NCBI GenBank assembly: GCA_028289445.1
Contig: JANQPO010000021.1
Location: forward strand, 124,001 to 188,000
Source of the DNA: Tepidamorphaceae bacterium
GTDB lineage: Bacteria > Pseudomonadota > Alphaproteobacteria > Rhizobiales > JAKSCL01
DNA: 64,000 bases
Direction: 5' to 3'
In this document: positions 31,009-38,984 of the stretch, in pieces
Layout of the letters: each line of letters opens with the position of its first letter
Position numbering within the stretch: position 1 is the stretch's first letter
Notes under the pieces: model-generated
The model's input: the letters and a program-made list of their open reading frames with translations, nothing else
Databases searched by the model: none
What the model was told of the DNA's origin: nothing
Translations under genes and position numbers: made by a program

Positions 31009-33168
31009 CTAAGCTATTGATCCAGCTTGCTTTGAGCGGATCTTTACAAACCAAACCAAGAGTGCCGGCAGCAATACAAGATTTGCGAGTAGCGCCAACA
31101 GGAAGACAGAGATCGTCAACAGGCCGAAATTGGCCACGGAAGGGAGACTGGCAAACAATGTACCAGAGAGGCCGCCGATCAGGATGGCCGAAGTCATGAT
31201 CAGTGTCGGCCCGATGCCTTGGAGTGCGCTCAGTATCGAGGCCTCGGTCCAACCACCCTGAGATCGCGATTCCGTGCGGATGCGATTGAGCAGATGAGCC
31301 GCATCGTCGACCGCAATGCCGAATGCGATCGTCAGCGCGATGCCGCTGATGAAATTGAACGGAATGTCCAGCAGCCACATCAAACTGCCCATCGCTGTGA
31401 TCGGGAGAACATTTGGCAGGACCGATAGAAGACCGAGCATGGGATGTCGCAGCCAGATGGCGATGCAAAAACCTGCCATCGCCGCAGCCAGCGAGAAGCA
31501 GAGCGAAAATGCCCTGAGAATCTCGGCGCTGACAAACGACGAGACGTGCACGACGCCTGTCGTGGCCCCCAGCGCTTCTAGTGCGGGGACCGACTGGATC
31601 TCCTTTTCAAGCGCGGTGATGTCGCTTCGCGCCTTCGCCGCGCCGCCGTAGAGATAAGGTATATTAACGAGGGTACGTTTCCCATCGGCCGACACAACTC
31701 GATCGCGCAACCCGTCGGGCAGCCCTTCCCCGCCATTTTCCGAAAGCGCAAAGGCCGGCCCCCAAGGCGACAATCCTGAAAGGGCGGTGATCGCATGTCG
31801 CAAGTCTTCGTGTGGGGCGATCGGATGTTCGAACGTCAGGCTCGTGACAGGACCGAACTTGGCCTCGATGCGACGGACGGTTTGCATCTCGGGGTCGTTT
31901 TCGCGCAGCCCCTCGTAAAGGCTCGTGTTGGGTTGCAGTGCCGTATAGCCGAGGGTCGTGAAGCTGACGAGGACCACGCCGCAAAGCGACAGCTTGCCAG
32001 CGTGCCCGGAGATGATCGCTTTGAGCGAGCGCAGCCGTTGCGGCTGCTCCTTGCTCGTGCCGAGCGGCCGGAGGATACGCGCAAGACCAAAGAACCGATC
32101 CATCGTGGCGAAGATGAGAAGCAAAAGCCCGAACGTCAGTGGCGTCGAAATCATGATGGCCAACACCCCGAAGAGGGCCAGGCCGGTGACAAGGTCGGAT
32201 TTGCTGAGAAACAGTGCGCCGAACGCCCCGCACGTGGTCAGGGCAGCCAGAGCGGCAGCGGGCCAGACCGCGGCGACCGCACGTTTGAGCGGCGCCGGCT
32301 GACCGTCATGACAGGTGCGCCGGGCCGCCATCGAAAGATGGATCGCCTCTGAAAAGGCCAGCACGACGATCAGCGTGGGCAGCGTGATCGTTACGGCATT
32401 GATCTCAAAGCCAAGAGGCATGAGGGCCGTGATGGACCAAAGTCGTGCGGTATGCGCTGTGATCGCGATCGCCAGGCTGAGCACAAGGCTGCGTAGGGCG
32501 ATCCATGCGACCACCAGACCCGCCACCACGCCGAGCGTGTTCAACAGGGCGGTGTCAGCATCCAGTTTCCTGGTGACCGTATTGCGCAGGACGGGGTAGC
32601 CAGCCAGTGAGATTTTGACAGTTGAGTCCTGCGACAGCGTTTCGGCCAGCGTCTCGAACTCGGAGATGGTCTGCGAGCGTGCACGGGTTTGAACGGGAAG
32701 ATCCGAGGTCAGGAGCAGAGCCTGCATGGCACCCAGATCGGCGTGCAGCAGACGCGAAAGTCGCGGCTGTTCGTCAAGCGCATTTTGGAGCCTGGCGCGC
32801 AGGTCTTCTGGCGCCATTTCGTCTAAGAACAGCGGCTCTTCGGTGCCATCTGGAAGCGTCTGCGAGAAAGAGAAGGGCGAGATGACGGCTTCGACGTGAG
32901 GGAGGAACTGTACCTCGATCAGGAACTCGGCGACCACGCGATGACTTGCGGGTTGGGAGAAGTCGTCGGCTTCGAACAAGACCACGATGTCGCCATCGAC
33001 CCGGCCGTAATCCTCCAAAAGTTCGGAATAGCGCTCATAGGCCTGGCTTTCGCCGCGCAGACTGCCCTGCATATCGTCTGCGAACGGGATGCGGTTTGCG
33101 GCTATCAGGGCCATCGCCTCGAGCGCAAGGACTGCGACCCATAAAAGCAACATTGGTAATCCGCGCAC
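31009..33168 (-). CDS. RND-superfamily (MMPL-like) exporter, second copy
   Basis: Inner-membrane RND protein of 719 aa, same architecture as the copy at 22710-24962, with the matching relay motif AFGIAVDDAAHLLNRIR and the helix-rich block LPTLIVVLAFSEAIHLSMA. The two copies are clearly diverged paralogues, not a recent duplication. It is upstream of and co-directional with the oleate hydratase gene, 88 bp apart. A perfect FixK/FNR-type box lies 94 bp upstream of the start. Two lipid-type RND pumps bracketing one biosynthetic set suggests that the product is exported or moved to the outer membrane. Confidence 0.88.
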   Translation of the reverse strand: MRGLPMLLLWVAVLALEAMALIAANRIPFADDMQGSLRGESQAYERYSELLEDYGRVDGDIVVLFEADDFSQPASHRVVAEFLIEVQFLPHVEAVISPFSFSQTLPDGTEEPLFLDEMAPEDLRARLQNALDEQPRLSRLLHADLGAMQALLLTSDLPVQTRARSQTISEFETLAETLSQDSTVKISLAGYPVLRNTVTRKLDADTALLNTLGVVAGLVVAWIALRSLVLSLAIAITAHTARLWSITALMPLGFEINAVTITLPTLIVVLAFSEAIHLSMAARRTCHDGQPAPLKRAVAAVWPAAALAALTTCGAFGALFLSKSDLVTGLALFGVLAIMISTPLTFGLLLLIFATMDRFFGLARILRPLGTSKEQPQRLRSLKAIISGHAGKLSLCGVVLVSFTTLGYTALQPNTSLYEGLRENDPEMQTVRRIEAKFGPVTSLTFEHPIAPHEDLRHAITALSGLSPWGPAFALSENGGEGLPDGLRDRVVSADGKRTLVNIPYLYGGAAKARSDITALEKEIQSVPALEALGATTGVVHVSSFVSAEILRAFSLCFSLAAAMAGFCIAIWLRHPMLGLLSVLPNVLPITAMGSLMWLLDIPFNFISGIALTIAFGIAVDDAAHLLNRIRTESRSQGGWTEASILSALQGIGPTLIMTSAILIGGLSGTLFASLPSVANFGLLTISVFLLALLANLVLLPALLVWFVKIRSKQAGSIA

Positions 33169-33261
33169 CTGGCACCTTCCGATCCGACTGGGGCAGATGT
33201 GCTAATTGCCGCAGGGTCGGTTGTCTACCCGATGTCTCGATCGTCCCAGGAAATCCAGTGC

Positions 33262-33275
33262 TTGACTTACGTCAA
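33262..33275. promoter_or_regulatory. FNR/FixK-type box
   Basis: TTGAC-TTAC-GTCAA is a perfect match to the FixK/FNR dyad consensus. It lies 94 bp upstream of the minus-strand RND gene and 315 bp from the next plus-strand ORF, so control of the RND/oleate hydratase transcript by oxygen or a CRP/FNR-type regulator is the simplest reading. Confidence 0.6.
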
Positions 33276-33539
33276 TGTGTGTTCCCATGCGCATTGTCCC
33301 AGCGGCCTCGATCCGTCTGTTGTCTCATTGAGATTGGCGCGAAGCGGTTTGGTATGTGTTGTTAGTGTGGACAACGGATGTTTGCCGCGAGCGCGAACCT
33401 GAGATGCTTTCCGGGCTGACGCTTTGCTGCGAGCTTCAACAAGACTCCTGTCTCAGTTTTTCATTAGAACAATTAAAAAAGATAAATCTTGCAGAGGGTT
33501 AGCGGGCGAGCTAGCAATTATCGCTCATCACCGAGCATG

Positions 33540-33556
33540 ATTAGAACGCTTCTCAA
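33540..33556. promoter_or_regulatory. Irr-type iron control element (ICE)
   Basis: ATTAGAACGCTTCTCAA matches the alphaproteobacterial Irr box (TTTAGAAnnnTTCTAAA) in 14 of 17 positions, with both half-sites recognisable. It lies about 34 bp before the leader ORF and upstream of an operon encoding imelysin, Bfd and bacterioferritin, which are typical Irr targets. Confidence 0.65.
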
Positions 33557-33589
33557 CTGGGCCTTGAACCCAGTCTGTTGGAGGGTCGC

Positions 33590-33661
33590 ATGCCATCACC
33601 TCAAACCCATCACATTCCCCATGTGGCGCGGCTGAGCCTCCCGAATGGAGGCACGTCGTGA
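33590..33661 (+). CDS. Possible 23-aa leader peptide
   Basis: ATG behind a GGAGGG ribosome binding site opens a 23-codon ORF (begins MPSPQTHHIPH) whose TGA overlaps the GTG start of the next gene (GTGA). Good ribosome binding site, tight coupling and a His-rich start argue for translation; the family is unknown and it is too short for the ORF track. Confidence 0.4.
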   Translation: MPSPQTHHIPHVARLSLPNGGTS

Positions 33662-34155
33662 GCCGCCTGCCTTGCGGACGCAGCCGCTGCCTTTTGGAAA
33701 ATTTGCCTGAACGTCTCGTTCTCGAAGGCTATCGCCACTGGATAGCCGGCTACGAGACCGGCTCCATCGAACCGTGGGAACTGGGCTGGAACCTGTTCGC
33801 CAAGGAGCTCGGTCCGCGCAACGGTCGCGACGTGTTTTCCGCGGTCAGTTCCTGGGCGCGGGAGTGCTATTCATACGCCCGCCGGCCGCCGCAGATATAT
33901 CCCTTTAATTGCCGCCGTGTCTGTCGCCATGAATGCCTGGCGATCGCCAGCATCGCGGCCTTCCAGCACGACGACGAAAGGGTGGCGGAGTTCTGTCTCG
34001 ACGCGCTGGTCACCCAGGGCGGTGTTCCGAACACGCGGCGGGCCGCGTCCGATCTTGCCGATACGCTGACGGCCCATGGCCACGGGATGATGATGGTCCC
34101 GTTTCCCGTCATCGCCGACATCGCGATCGAAGCGCCGAGCGAGCAGCTTCATTGA
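33658..34155 (+). CDS. Conserved-looking Cys-rich protein of unknown function
   Basis: 165 aa, not recognised. It starts at GTG with GGAGG seven bases upstream. The sequence is mostly helical-looking, with an N-terminal basic Cys-containing stretch (MSRLPCGRSRCLLENLPERL), an LPERLVLEGYRHWIAGYETGS segment and a Cys cluster ECYSYARRPPQIYPFNCRRV then CRHEC that could bind metal. No signal peptide. Placed at the head of the iron operon, 39 bp before imelysin, so a role in iron or haem handling or in regulation of the operon is inferred only. Confidence 0.75.
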   Translation: MSRLPCGRSRCLLENLPERLVLEGYRHWIAGYETGSIEPWELGWNLFAKELGPRNGRDVFSAVSSWARECYSYARRPPQIYPFNCRRVCRHECLAIASIAAFQHDDERVAEFCLDALVTQGGVPNTRRAASDLADTLTAHGHGMMMVPFPVIADIAIEAPSEQLH

Positions 34156-34194
34156 TCTAAACCAATGACGATCTGAAACCTGGAGAAAAGAGTA

Positions 34195-35457
34195 ATGACA
34201 TTGAGATTAATCGGATTGGCGACAGGCACGATGCTTGCATCGATCGGTGGCGTAATGGCTGCGGAGCCGATTGCTGTGCTGAAAACGTACGCCGATATCG
34301 CGCATGCCAAGTATGAGGACTCGCTGACAATGGCACAGGCCCTCGACACGGCCATCGATGCGCTCATCGCGAACCCGTCCGAGGCCACCTTGAACACCGC
34401 ACGGGCCACATGGATCGCGGCGCGCGTTCCCTATCAGCAGACCGAGGTCTACCGCTTTGGCAATGCCATCGTCGACGACTGGGAAGGCAAGGTAAATGCC
34501 TGGCCGCTGGATGAGGGGCTGATCGACTATGTCGACGCCTCCTACGGCAGCGAGAGCGACGAAAACGCGCTTTATACGGTCAATGTCATCGCTAATGCCA
34601 AATTGACGGTCAACGGCGCCGAAGTCGACGCCTCATCGATCACGCCAGCGCTCCTGGCCGACACACTGCATGAAGCCGAAGAAGTCGAGGCGAATGTCTC
34701 GACCGGCTATCACGCCATCGAGTTCCTTTTGTGGGGTCAGGACCTACACGGGACCGGTGCAGGTGCCGGCAGTCGTCCGGCGACCGATTTCGATACGGCA
34801 AATTGCACCGGCGGAAACTGCGAGCGGCGCGCTGAGTACCTTAAGTCGGCCTCGACGTTGCTCTTGTCGGACCTTGAGGAAATGGTCGGCAACTGGGCCG
34901 AGGGCGGTGCAGCGCGCACGGCACTGACGGGAGATGACAAAGCCGGGCTGACGACGATCCTGACCGGCATGGGGTCATTGTCCTATGGCGAACTCGCCGG
35001 CGAACGCATGAAGCTCGGCCTGCTGCTCCACGACCCGGAGGAAGAGCACGATTGCTTCGCGGATAACACCCACAATAGCCACTACTTCAATCAGGTCGGC
35101 ATCCGGAACATCTTTACCGGTGCCTATAAGCGCATCGACGGTTCGGTTGTCGCTGGCCCCTCGATCGGCGACCTCGTTGCCGAAGCCGATGCTGAGGTTC
35201 ACGCGGACCTGTCGGCCAAGATCGGTGAGACGATGGCGGCGATGGCCGCAATGAAAGCACGCGCCGAAGGCGTTGAGGCCTACGATCAGATGATCGGCGA
35301 GGGCAACGCTGAAGGTAACGCCGTCGTTCAGGCCGCGATCGACGGGCTGGTCGCACAGACCCGGCCGATCGAGCGGGCCGTTGCAGCACTGGGGCTCGGG
35401 TCCATCGAGATCGAAGGGTCCGATAGCCTCGATAACCCGAACGCCGTGTTTCAGTGA
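34195..35457 (+). CDS. Imelysin-family iron-regulated lipoprotein-like protein
   Basis: Periplasmic imelysin (peptidase M75 family, IrpA-like), 420 aa, with an N-terminal signal peptide (about residues 1-22, TGTMLASIGGVMAAE). The GxHxxE signature is visible as GYHAIEFLLWGQD around residue 176. Imelysins bind iron or haem-related ligands at the cell envelope and are not proven proteases. The second imelysin of the operon, at 37911, lacks this signature. Expected to be iron- and Irr-regulated given the ICE upstream. Confidence 0.93.
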   Translation: MTLRLIGLATGTMLASIGGVMAAEPIAVLKTYADIAHAKYEDSLTMAQALDTAIDALIANPSEATLNTARATWIAARVPYQQTEVYRFGNAIVDDWEGKVNAWPLDEGLIDYVDASYGSESDENALYTVNVIANAKLTVNGAEVDASSITPALLADTLHEAEEVEANVSTGYHAIEFLLWGQDLHGTGAGAGSRPATDFDTANCTGGNCERRAEYLKSASTLLLSDLEEMVGNWAEGGAARTALTGDDKAGLTTILTGMGSLSYGELAGERMKLGLLLHDPEEEHDCFADNTHNSHYFNQVGIRNIFTGAYKRIDGSVVAGPSIGDLVAEADAEVHADLSAKIGETMAAMAAMKARAEGVEAYDQMIGEGNAEGNAVVQAAIDGLVAQTRPIERAVAALGLGSIEIEGSDSLDNPNAVFQ

Positions 35458-35489
35458 TCGGCAAACGCGAGCAACGGAGCTAAACAACG

Positions 35490-35831
35490 ATGATCATTTG
35501 CCACTGCAATGTCATCACCGATGACGACATCAAGGAGGCCGTGCGCGGCCTCCTTGAGAAAGATCCCTGGATCTACGTGACGCCAAGCGCGGTCTATCGG
35601 GAACTTGGAAAACGGGGAAAATGCTTCGGTTGCTTCTCAACGGCCATCGACCACGTCATCGAACTCATTGAAGCCGAGCGGCACGCCCAGGAAGTTACGC
35701 CCAATTGGGTTGACCAGACCTTGACACATCTGCGACTTCTGAAGGACCGGCGCACGTCGGTCCAAGCACTCAAACACGCAAGAGGTCTGCAGAATGAAAG
35801 GCGATCCCAAAGCCATCGAACGGCTCAATGA
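35490..35831 (+). CDS. bfd: Bacterioferritin-associated ferredoxin-like [2Fe-2S] protein
   Basis: 113-aa protein with the Bfd-type ligand pattern: C4-x-C6 (CHC) and C45-x2-C48 (CFGC). The spacing between the pairs is about seven residues longer than in Escherichia coli Bfd because of an insertion around KDPWIYVTP, and there is a C-terminal tail beyond residue 65. Bfd reduces the ferric core of bacterioferritin to release iron. Its 3' end overlaps the bfr start by 38 bp, so the tail exists partly because of this overlap. Confidence 0.88.
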   Translation: MIICHCNVITDDDIKEAVRGLLEKDPWIYVTPSAVYRELGKRGKCFGCFSTAIDHVIELIEAERHAQEVTPNWVDQTLTHLRLLKDRRTSVQALKHARGLQNERRSQSHRTAQ

Positions 35832-36279
35832 AGCTCTTTTCCTAGAGCTAGGAGCCATCAATCAGTACTGGCTCCATTATCGGCTGTTGGAAGACTGGGG
35901 TTACACGAAGCTCGCCAAAAAGGAGCGGGAAGAGTCTCTGGAAGAGATGGTTCACGCCGACAAGATCACATCGCGCATCATCTTTCTTGAAGGGCATCCC
36001 AACATGCAGACCTTGGCGCCGTTGCGCATTGGTCAGACGGTCAGAGAAGTCCTTGAGGCCGATCTCGCTGGCGAATATGAGGCCCGCGAGTCCTATTCGA
36101 AGTCGCGGGAAGTCTGCCGCGAGGTTGGCGATTTCGTGTCGATGCACCTCTTCGAGGAGCTTTTGGCCGACGAGGAGGGCCATATCGACTTTCTCGAAAC
36201 CCAGCTTGAACTACACGATAAGATCGGACCTGAGCGCTACGGCCTGCTCCAGGCAGATTCAGCAAACGACGCCGATTAA
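35794..36279 (+). CDS. bfr: Bacterioferritin
   Basis: Iron-storage bacterioferritin of 161 aa, the normal length. The di-iron ligands E18, E51 and H54 are present ([22 protein letters not shown]), as is M52, the haem ligand at the subunit interface, and the C-terminal ligand helix [16 protein letters not shown]. It forms a 24-mer storing ferric iron in the cytosol. It overlaps bfd and precedes the di-haem oxidoreductase by 9 bp. Confidence 0.97.
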   Translation: MKGDPKAIERLNEALFLELGAINQYWLHYRLLEDWGYTKLAKKEREESLEEMVHADKITSRIIFLEGHPNMQTLAPLRIGQTVREVLEADLAGEYEARESYSKSREVCREVGDFVSMHLFEELLADEEGHIDFLETQLELHDKIGPERYGLLQADSANDAD

Positions 36280-36288
36280 CGGGACGCC

Positions 36289-37914
36289 ATGGAGCGGTTG
36301 CGTCAGTTTCGAGTCCGCGTCACATGGGCCATTGAGTATATCAGGGACCCAGGAAGCGGACCAAAATGGCGCATGCCGCGGCTCTCGCTTGGTCTGTCGC
36401 TAGGCGGCGTTCTCGCGGCGGTGTGTGCGAGCATCGCATTCGCGATGTCCGCCGTTGGCGGATCGCCATTGCCTCATCGCGACGACCTTACGCCTGAAGA
36501 CCGAGCCCGAGTCGCGGCGGTGACCGCACCGCCTGAGGACTTCAGAAAGCCGCAGCCCTTCGAGGCGATGGCCGGTGGCGCGGCAACGTCGACAGCCTCG
36601 GTGACGGAAAACTCCTTTTCGCATCCCTCCGCCAATTTGAAAGGCGAGGAACGCGCCGACTTCTTTGTCGGAAATGGACTGTTCAAGAAGGTCTGGGTGT
36701 CTTCGCCTGCGTCGACGCAGGCGTCCGACGGGTTGGGTCCACTCTTCAACGCCCGGTCGTGTCAGCGCTGCCATCTAAAGGACGGGCGCGGACATCCGCC
36801 GGCCGGCCCTGACGATCTTGCAACGTCTATGTTTCTGCGCGTCTCGGTTCCGCCGCGCACGGAAGCGGATCGGCAAGCGCTGGAGACGAAGGCGATGCTC
36901 CGCATTCCGGAGCCGACCTATGGCGGCCAATTGCAGGACTTTGCCGTGCCCGGCCTGCCGGCTGAGGGCCGCATGGTCGTCACCTATGAAGAGGTACCGG
37001 TTGAGCTATATGGCGGCGAGACTGTCACCTTGCGTAAACCAACCTATTCCTTCGTGGATTTGGGCTACGGTCCGATGGCCGACGACGCCATGTTCTCACC
37101 GCGCGTCGCGCCACCGATGATCGGGATGGGCCTTTTGGAAGCTATCCATCCTGGCGACATTCTCGCGAACGCCGATCCGGACGACATCGACGGCGACGGG
37201 ATCACCGGCAAGCCGAGCATGGTGCGCGATGCAAACAACGGCGATCTTGTTGTCGGTCGCTTCGGTTGGAAGGCATCCAATCCAACGGTTCGCGCGCAGT
37301 CGGCCGGCGCGTTTGCTGGCGACATCGGGATTTCGAATCCCGGCAGCCCCGATCCGTTCGGCGACTGCACGGACCGGCAGCCGGCCTGTCGCGCCATGCC
37401 CACCGGCGTGCAAGAGCGATTGGGCGACACCGAGGCGCCGGATCCGGTCTTGGACTTGGTGGTTTTCTATTCGAAGAACCTTGCCGTGCCAGTTCGCCGC
37501 GATGTCGACGATCCACAAGTCCTGCGCGGCAAGGAGATTTTTCACGCTACCGGATGCGCGGCGTGCCATAGACCGAGCTACGTCACGAGCAGAGATGCTG
37601 CCAATCCAGAGCACCGGTTTCAGTTGATCTGGCCCTATACCGACGTGCTTCTCCACGACATGGGCGAGGGCTTGGCCGATCACCGCCCGGTCGGAGACGC
37701 GACGGGGACGGAATGGCGGACTGCGCCGCTATGGGGCATCGGTCTGACGGAGACAGTGAACGGCCATACGTTCTTTCTCCATGATGGCCGGGCACGTAGT
37801 CTCTTGGAGGCCATTCTTTGGCATGGCGGTGAAGCACAGGCGGCGCGCGACGCCGTGGTCGCGATGGAGGCCGACCGACGCGCCGATCTCATCAGGTTCT
37901 TGGAATCACTTTGA
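36289..37914 (+). CDS. Di-haem oxidoreductase (DUF1111 thiol oxidoreductase family)
   Basis: c-type cytochrome of 541 aa with a signal-anchor helix (about residues 31-52) and two CxxCH haem sites: CQRCH near residue 160 and CAACH near residue 423. The family (di-haem oxidoreductase, DUF1111) is commonly encoded with imelysins, as here. A periplasmic electron-transfer role linked to iron uptake or oxidation is inferred. Its stop overlaps the start of the second imelysin gene (ATGA). Confidence 0.9.
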   Translation: MERLRQFRVRVTWAIEYIRDPGSGPKWRMPRLSLGLSLGGVLAAVCASIAFAMSAVGGSPLPHRDDLTPEDRARVAAVTAPPEDFRKPQPFEAMAGGAATSTASVTENSFSHPSANLKGEERADFFVGNGLFKKVWVSSPASTQASDGLGPLFNARSCQRCHLKDGRGHPPAGPDDLATSMFLRVSVPPRTEADRQALETKAMLRIPEPTYGGQLQDFAVPGLPAEGRMVVTYEEVPVELYGGETVTLRKPTYSFVDLGYGPMADDAMFSPRVAPPMIGMGLLEAIHPGDILANADPDDIDGDGITGKPSMVRDANNGDLVVGRFGWKASNPTVRAQSAGAFAGDIGISNPGSPDPFGDCTDRQPACRAMPTGVQERLGDTEAPDPVLDLVVFYSKNLAVPVRRDVDDPQVLRGKEIFHATGCAACHRPSYVTSRDAANPEHRFQLIWPYTDVLLHDMGEGLADHRPVGDATGTEWRTAPLWGIGLTETVNGHTFFLHDGRARSLLEAILWHGGEAQAARDAVVAMEADRRADLIRFLESL

Positions 37915-38984
37915 TGCGCGCAACGCTGACGGCTTTTGTTCTTAGCTTCGCCATAGCGCCGGCCTTGGCAACACCAGACTTCGAGACCGCCGTTACCACC
38001 GTCATTGAGCGCGTGGTCGTGCCCGCGCATGAGAGCTTCTCAGATGCCGCAACGGCTCAGGCTATAACAATGGAGCGGCTTTGCGCGCAGCCCGGTACCG
38101 GATCGCTCGTTGACGCTCGCGCCGCGTTTGAAACGCTCGCCCTGGCATGGTCGCGGATCGAAATGTTTCGTTTCGGACCCGCCCGCACCGAGAACCGTTT
38201 CGAGAAACTGTTTTATTGGCCTGATCGCAAGGGTCGCGGCTTGAAACAGGTTCAGGCCATCCTCGCGACAGAGGACGAGACAGCATCGGCGGCAAAGAGG
38301 CTCAGCCAGAAAAGCGTTGCCGTTCAAGGGTTGCCGGCGTTGGAGTTCGTGCTCTTCGGCACGGGTGCCGATGCTCTTGAGAGCGGCTCGACGTTTCGGT
38401 GTACTTATGGTCAGGCGATTGCATCTGTGGTCGCCGACAATGCGACGGCCCTTCTGACGGGCTGGACCGAGGCAGATGGCTTCGCAGACGCCATGCGCAA
38501 TGCAGGCAGCATGGAGTCGCCCTACCAATCGCATCAAGAAGCCGTTCAAGATCTCCTGCGGGCGGCCAGTGAGCAGGTGCAAATCGTCCGTGACCTGAAA
38601 ATCAGCGCGAGCATCGGCGCCGGCCCTGAAAAGGCCAAGCCGAAGCGCGCTCCGTTTTGGCGTTCCGATCTGACGATGGCGACCATGATTGCCAATCTCG
38701 ATGGGGTTGCAGCGCTCTTATCGGGCGGGCTTGTCGCGCTTCTTCCCGAGGACGAAATTCGGCATGCGAGCGCACTCGACTTCGAGATGAGTCAAGCGCG
38801 AAAAACGCTCGATGGACTGAAAAGCACTGGCAGTGATTGGACTGCGTTGGCCGGACAAACGGAAGGACACCAGAAGCTCTCTTACACATTGATTCCCCTT
38901 GCCGGTGCGATCCGTGTGATCGCGGAGAGCTTTCCGGCCGCGCTCGGTCTGACCTTGGGGTTCAACTCACTCGATGGCGATTGA
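37911..38984 (+). CDS. Imelysin-family protein, second copy
   Basis: 357-aa periplasmic protein with a signal peptide (MRATLTAFVLSFAIAPALA). It belongs to the imelysin fold (FRFGPARTENRFEKLFYWPD, VQGLPALEFVLFG), but the GxHxxE motif of the first imelysin is replaced by GLPALE, typical of the second group found in these operons. Coupled by overlap to the genes on each side. Probably acts with the di-haem cytochrome and the DUF1513 protein in the periplasm. Confidence 0.9.
   Translation: MMRATLTAFVLSFAIAPALATPDFETAVTTVIERVVVPAHESFSDAATAQAITMERLCAQPGTGSLVDARAAFETLALAWSRIEMFRFGPARTENRFEKLFYWPDRKGRGLKQVQAILATEDETASAAKRLSQKSVAVQGLPALEFVLFGTGADALESGSTFRCTYGQAIASVVADNATALLTGWTEADGFADAMRNAGSMESPYQSHQEAVQDLLRAASEQVQIVRDLKISASIGAGPEKAKPKRAPFWRSDLTMATMIANLDGVAALLSGGLVALLPEDEIRHASALDFEMSQARKTLDGLKSTGSDWTALAGQTEGHQKLSYTLIPLAGAIRVIAESFPAALGLTLGFNSLDGD

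Larger units (their letters stand above)
33169..33589. other. Intergenic region between lipid and iron modules
   Basis: 421 bp holding the FNR-type box (33262), an A/T-rich tract around 33455-33490 and the Irr-box candidate (33540). The tracked ORFs here lack coding character. No RNA gene recognised. Confidence 0.5.
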
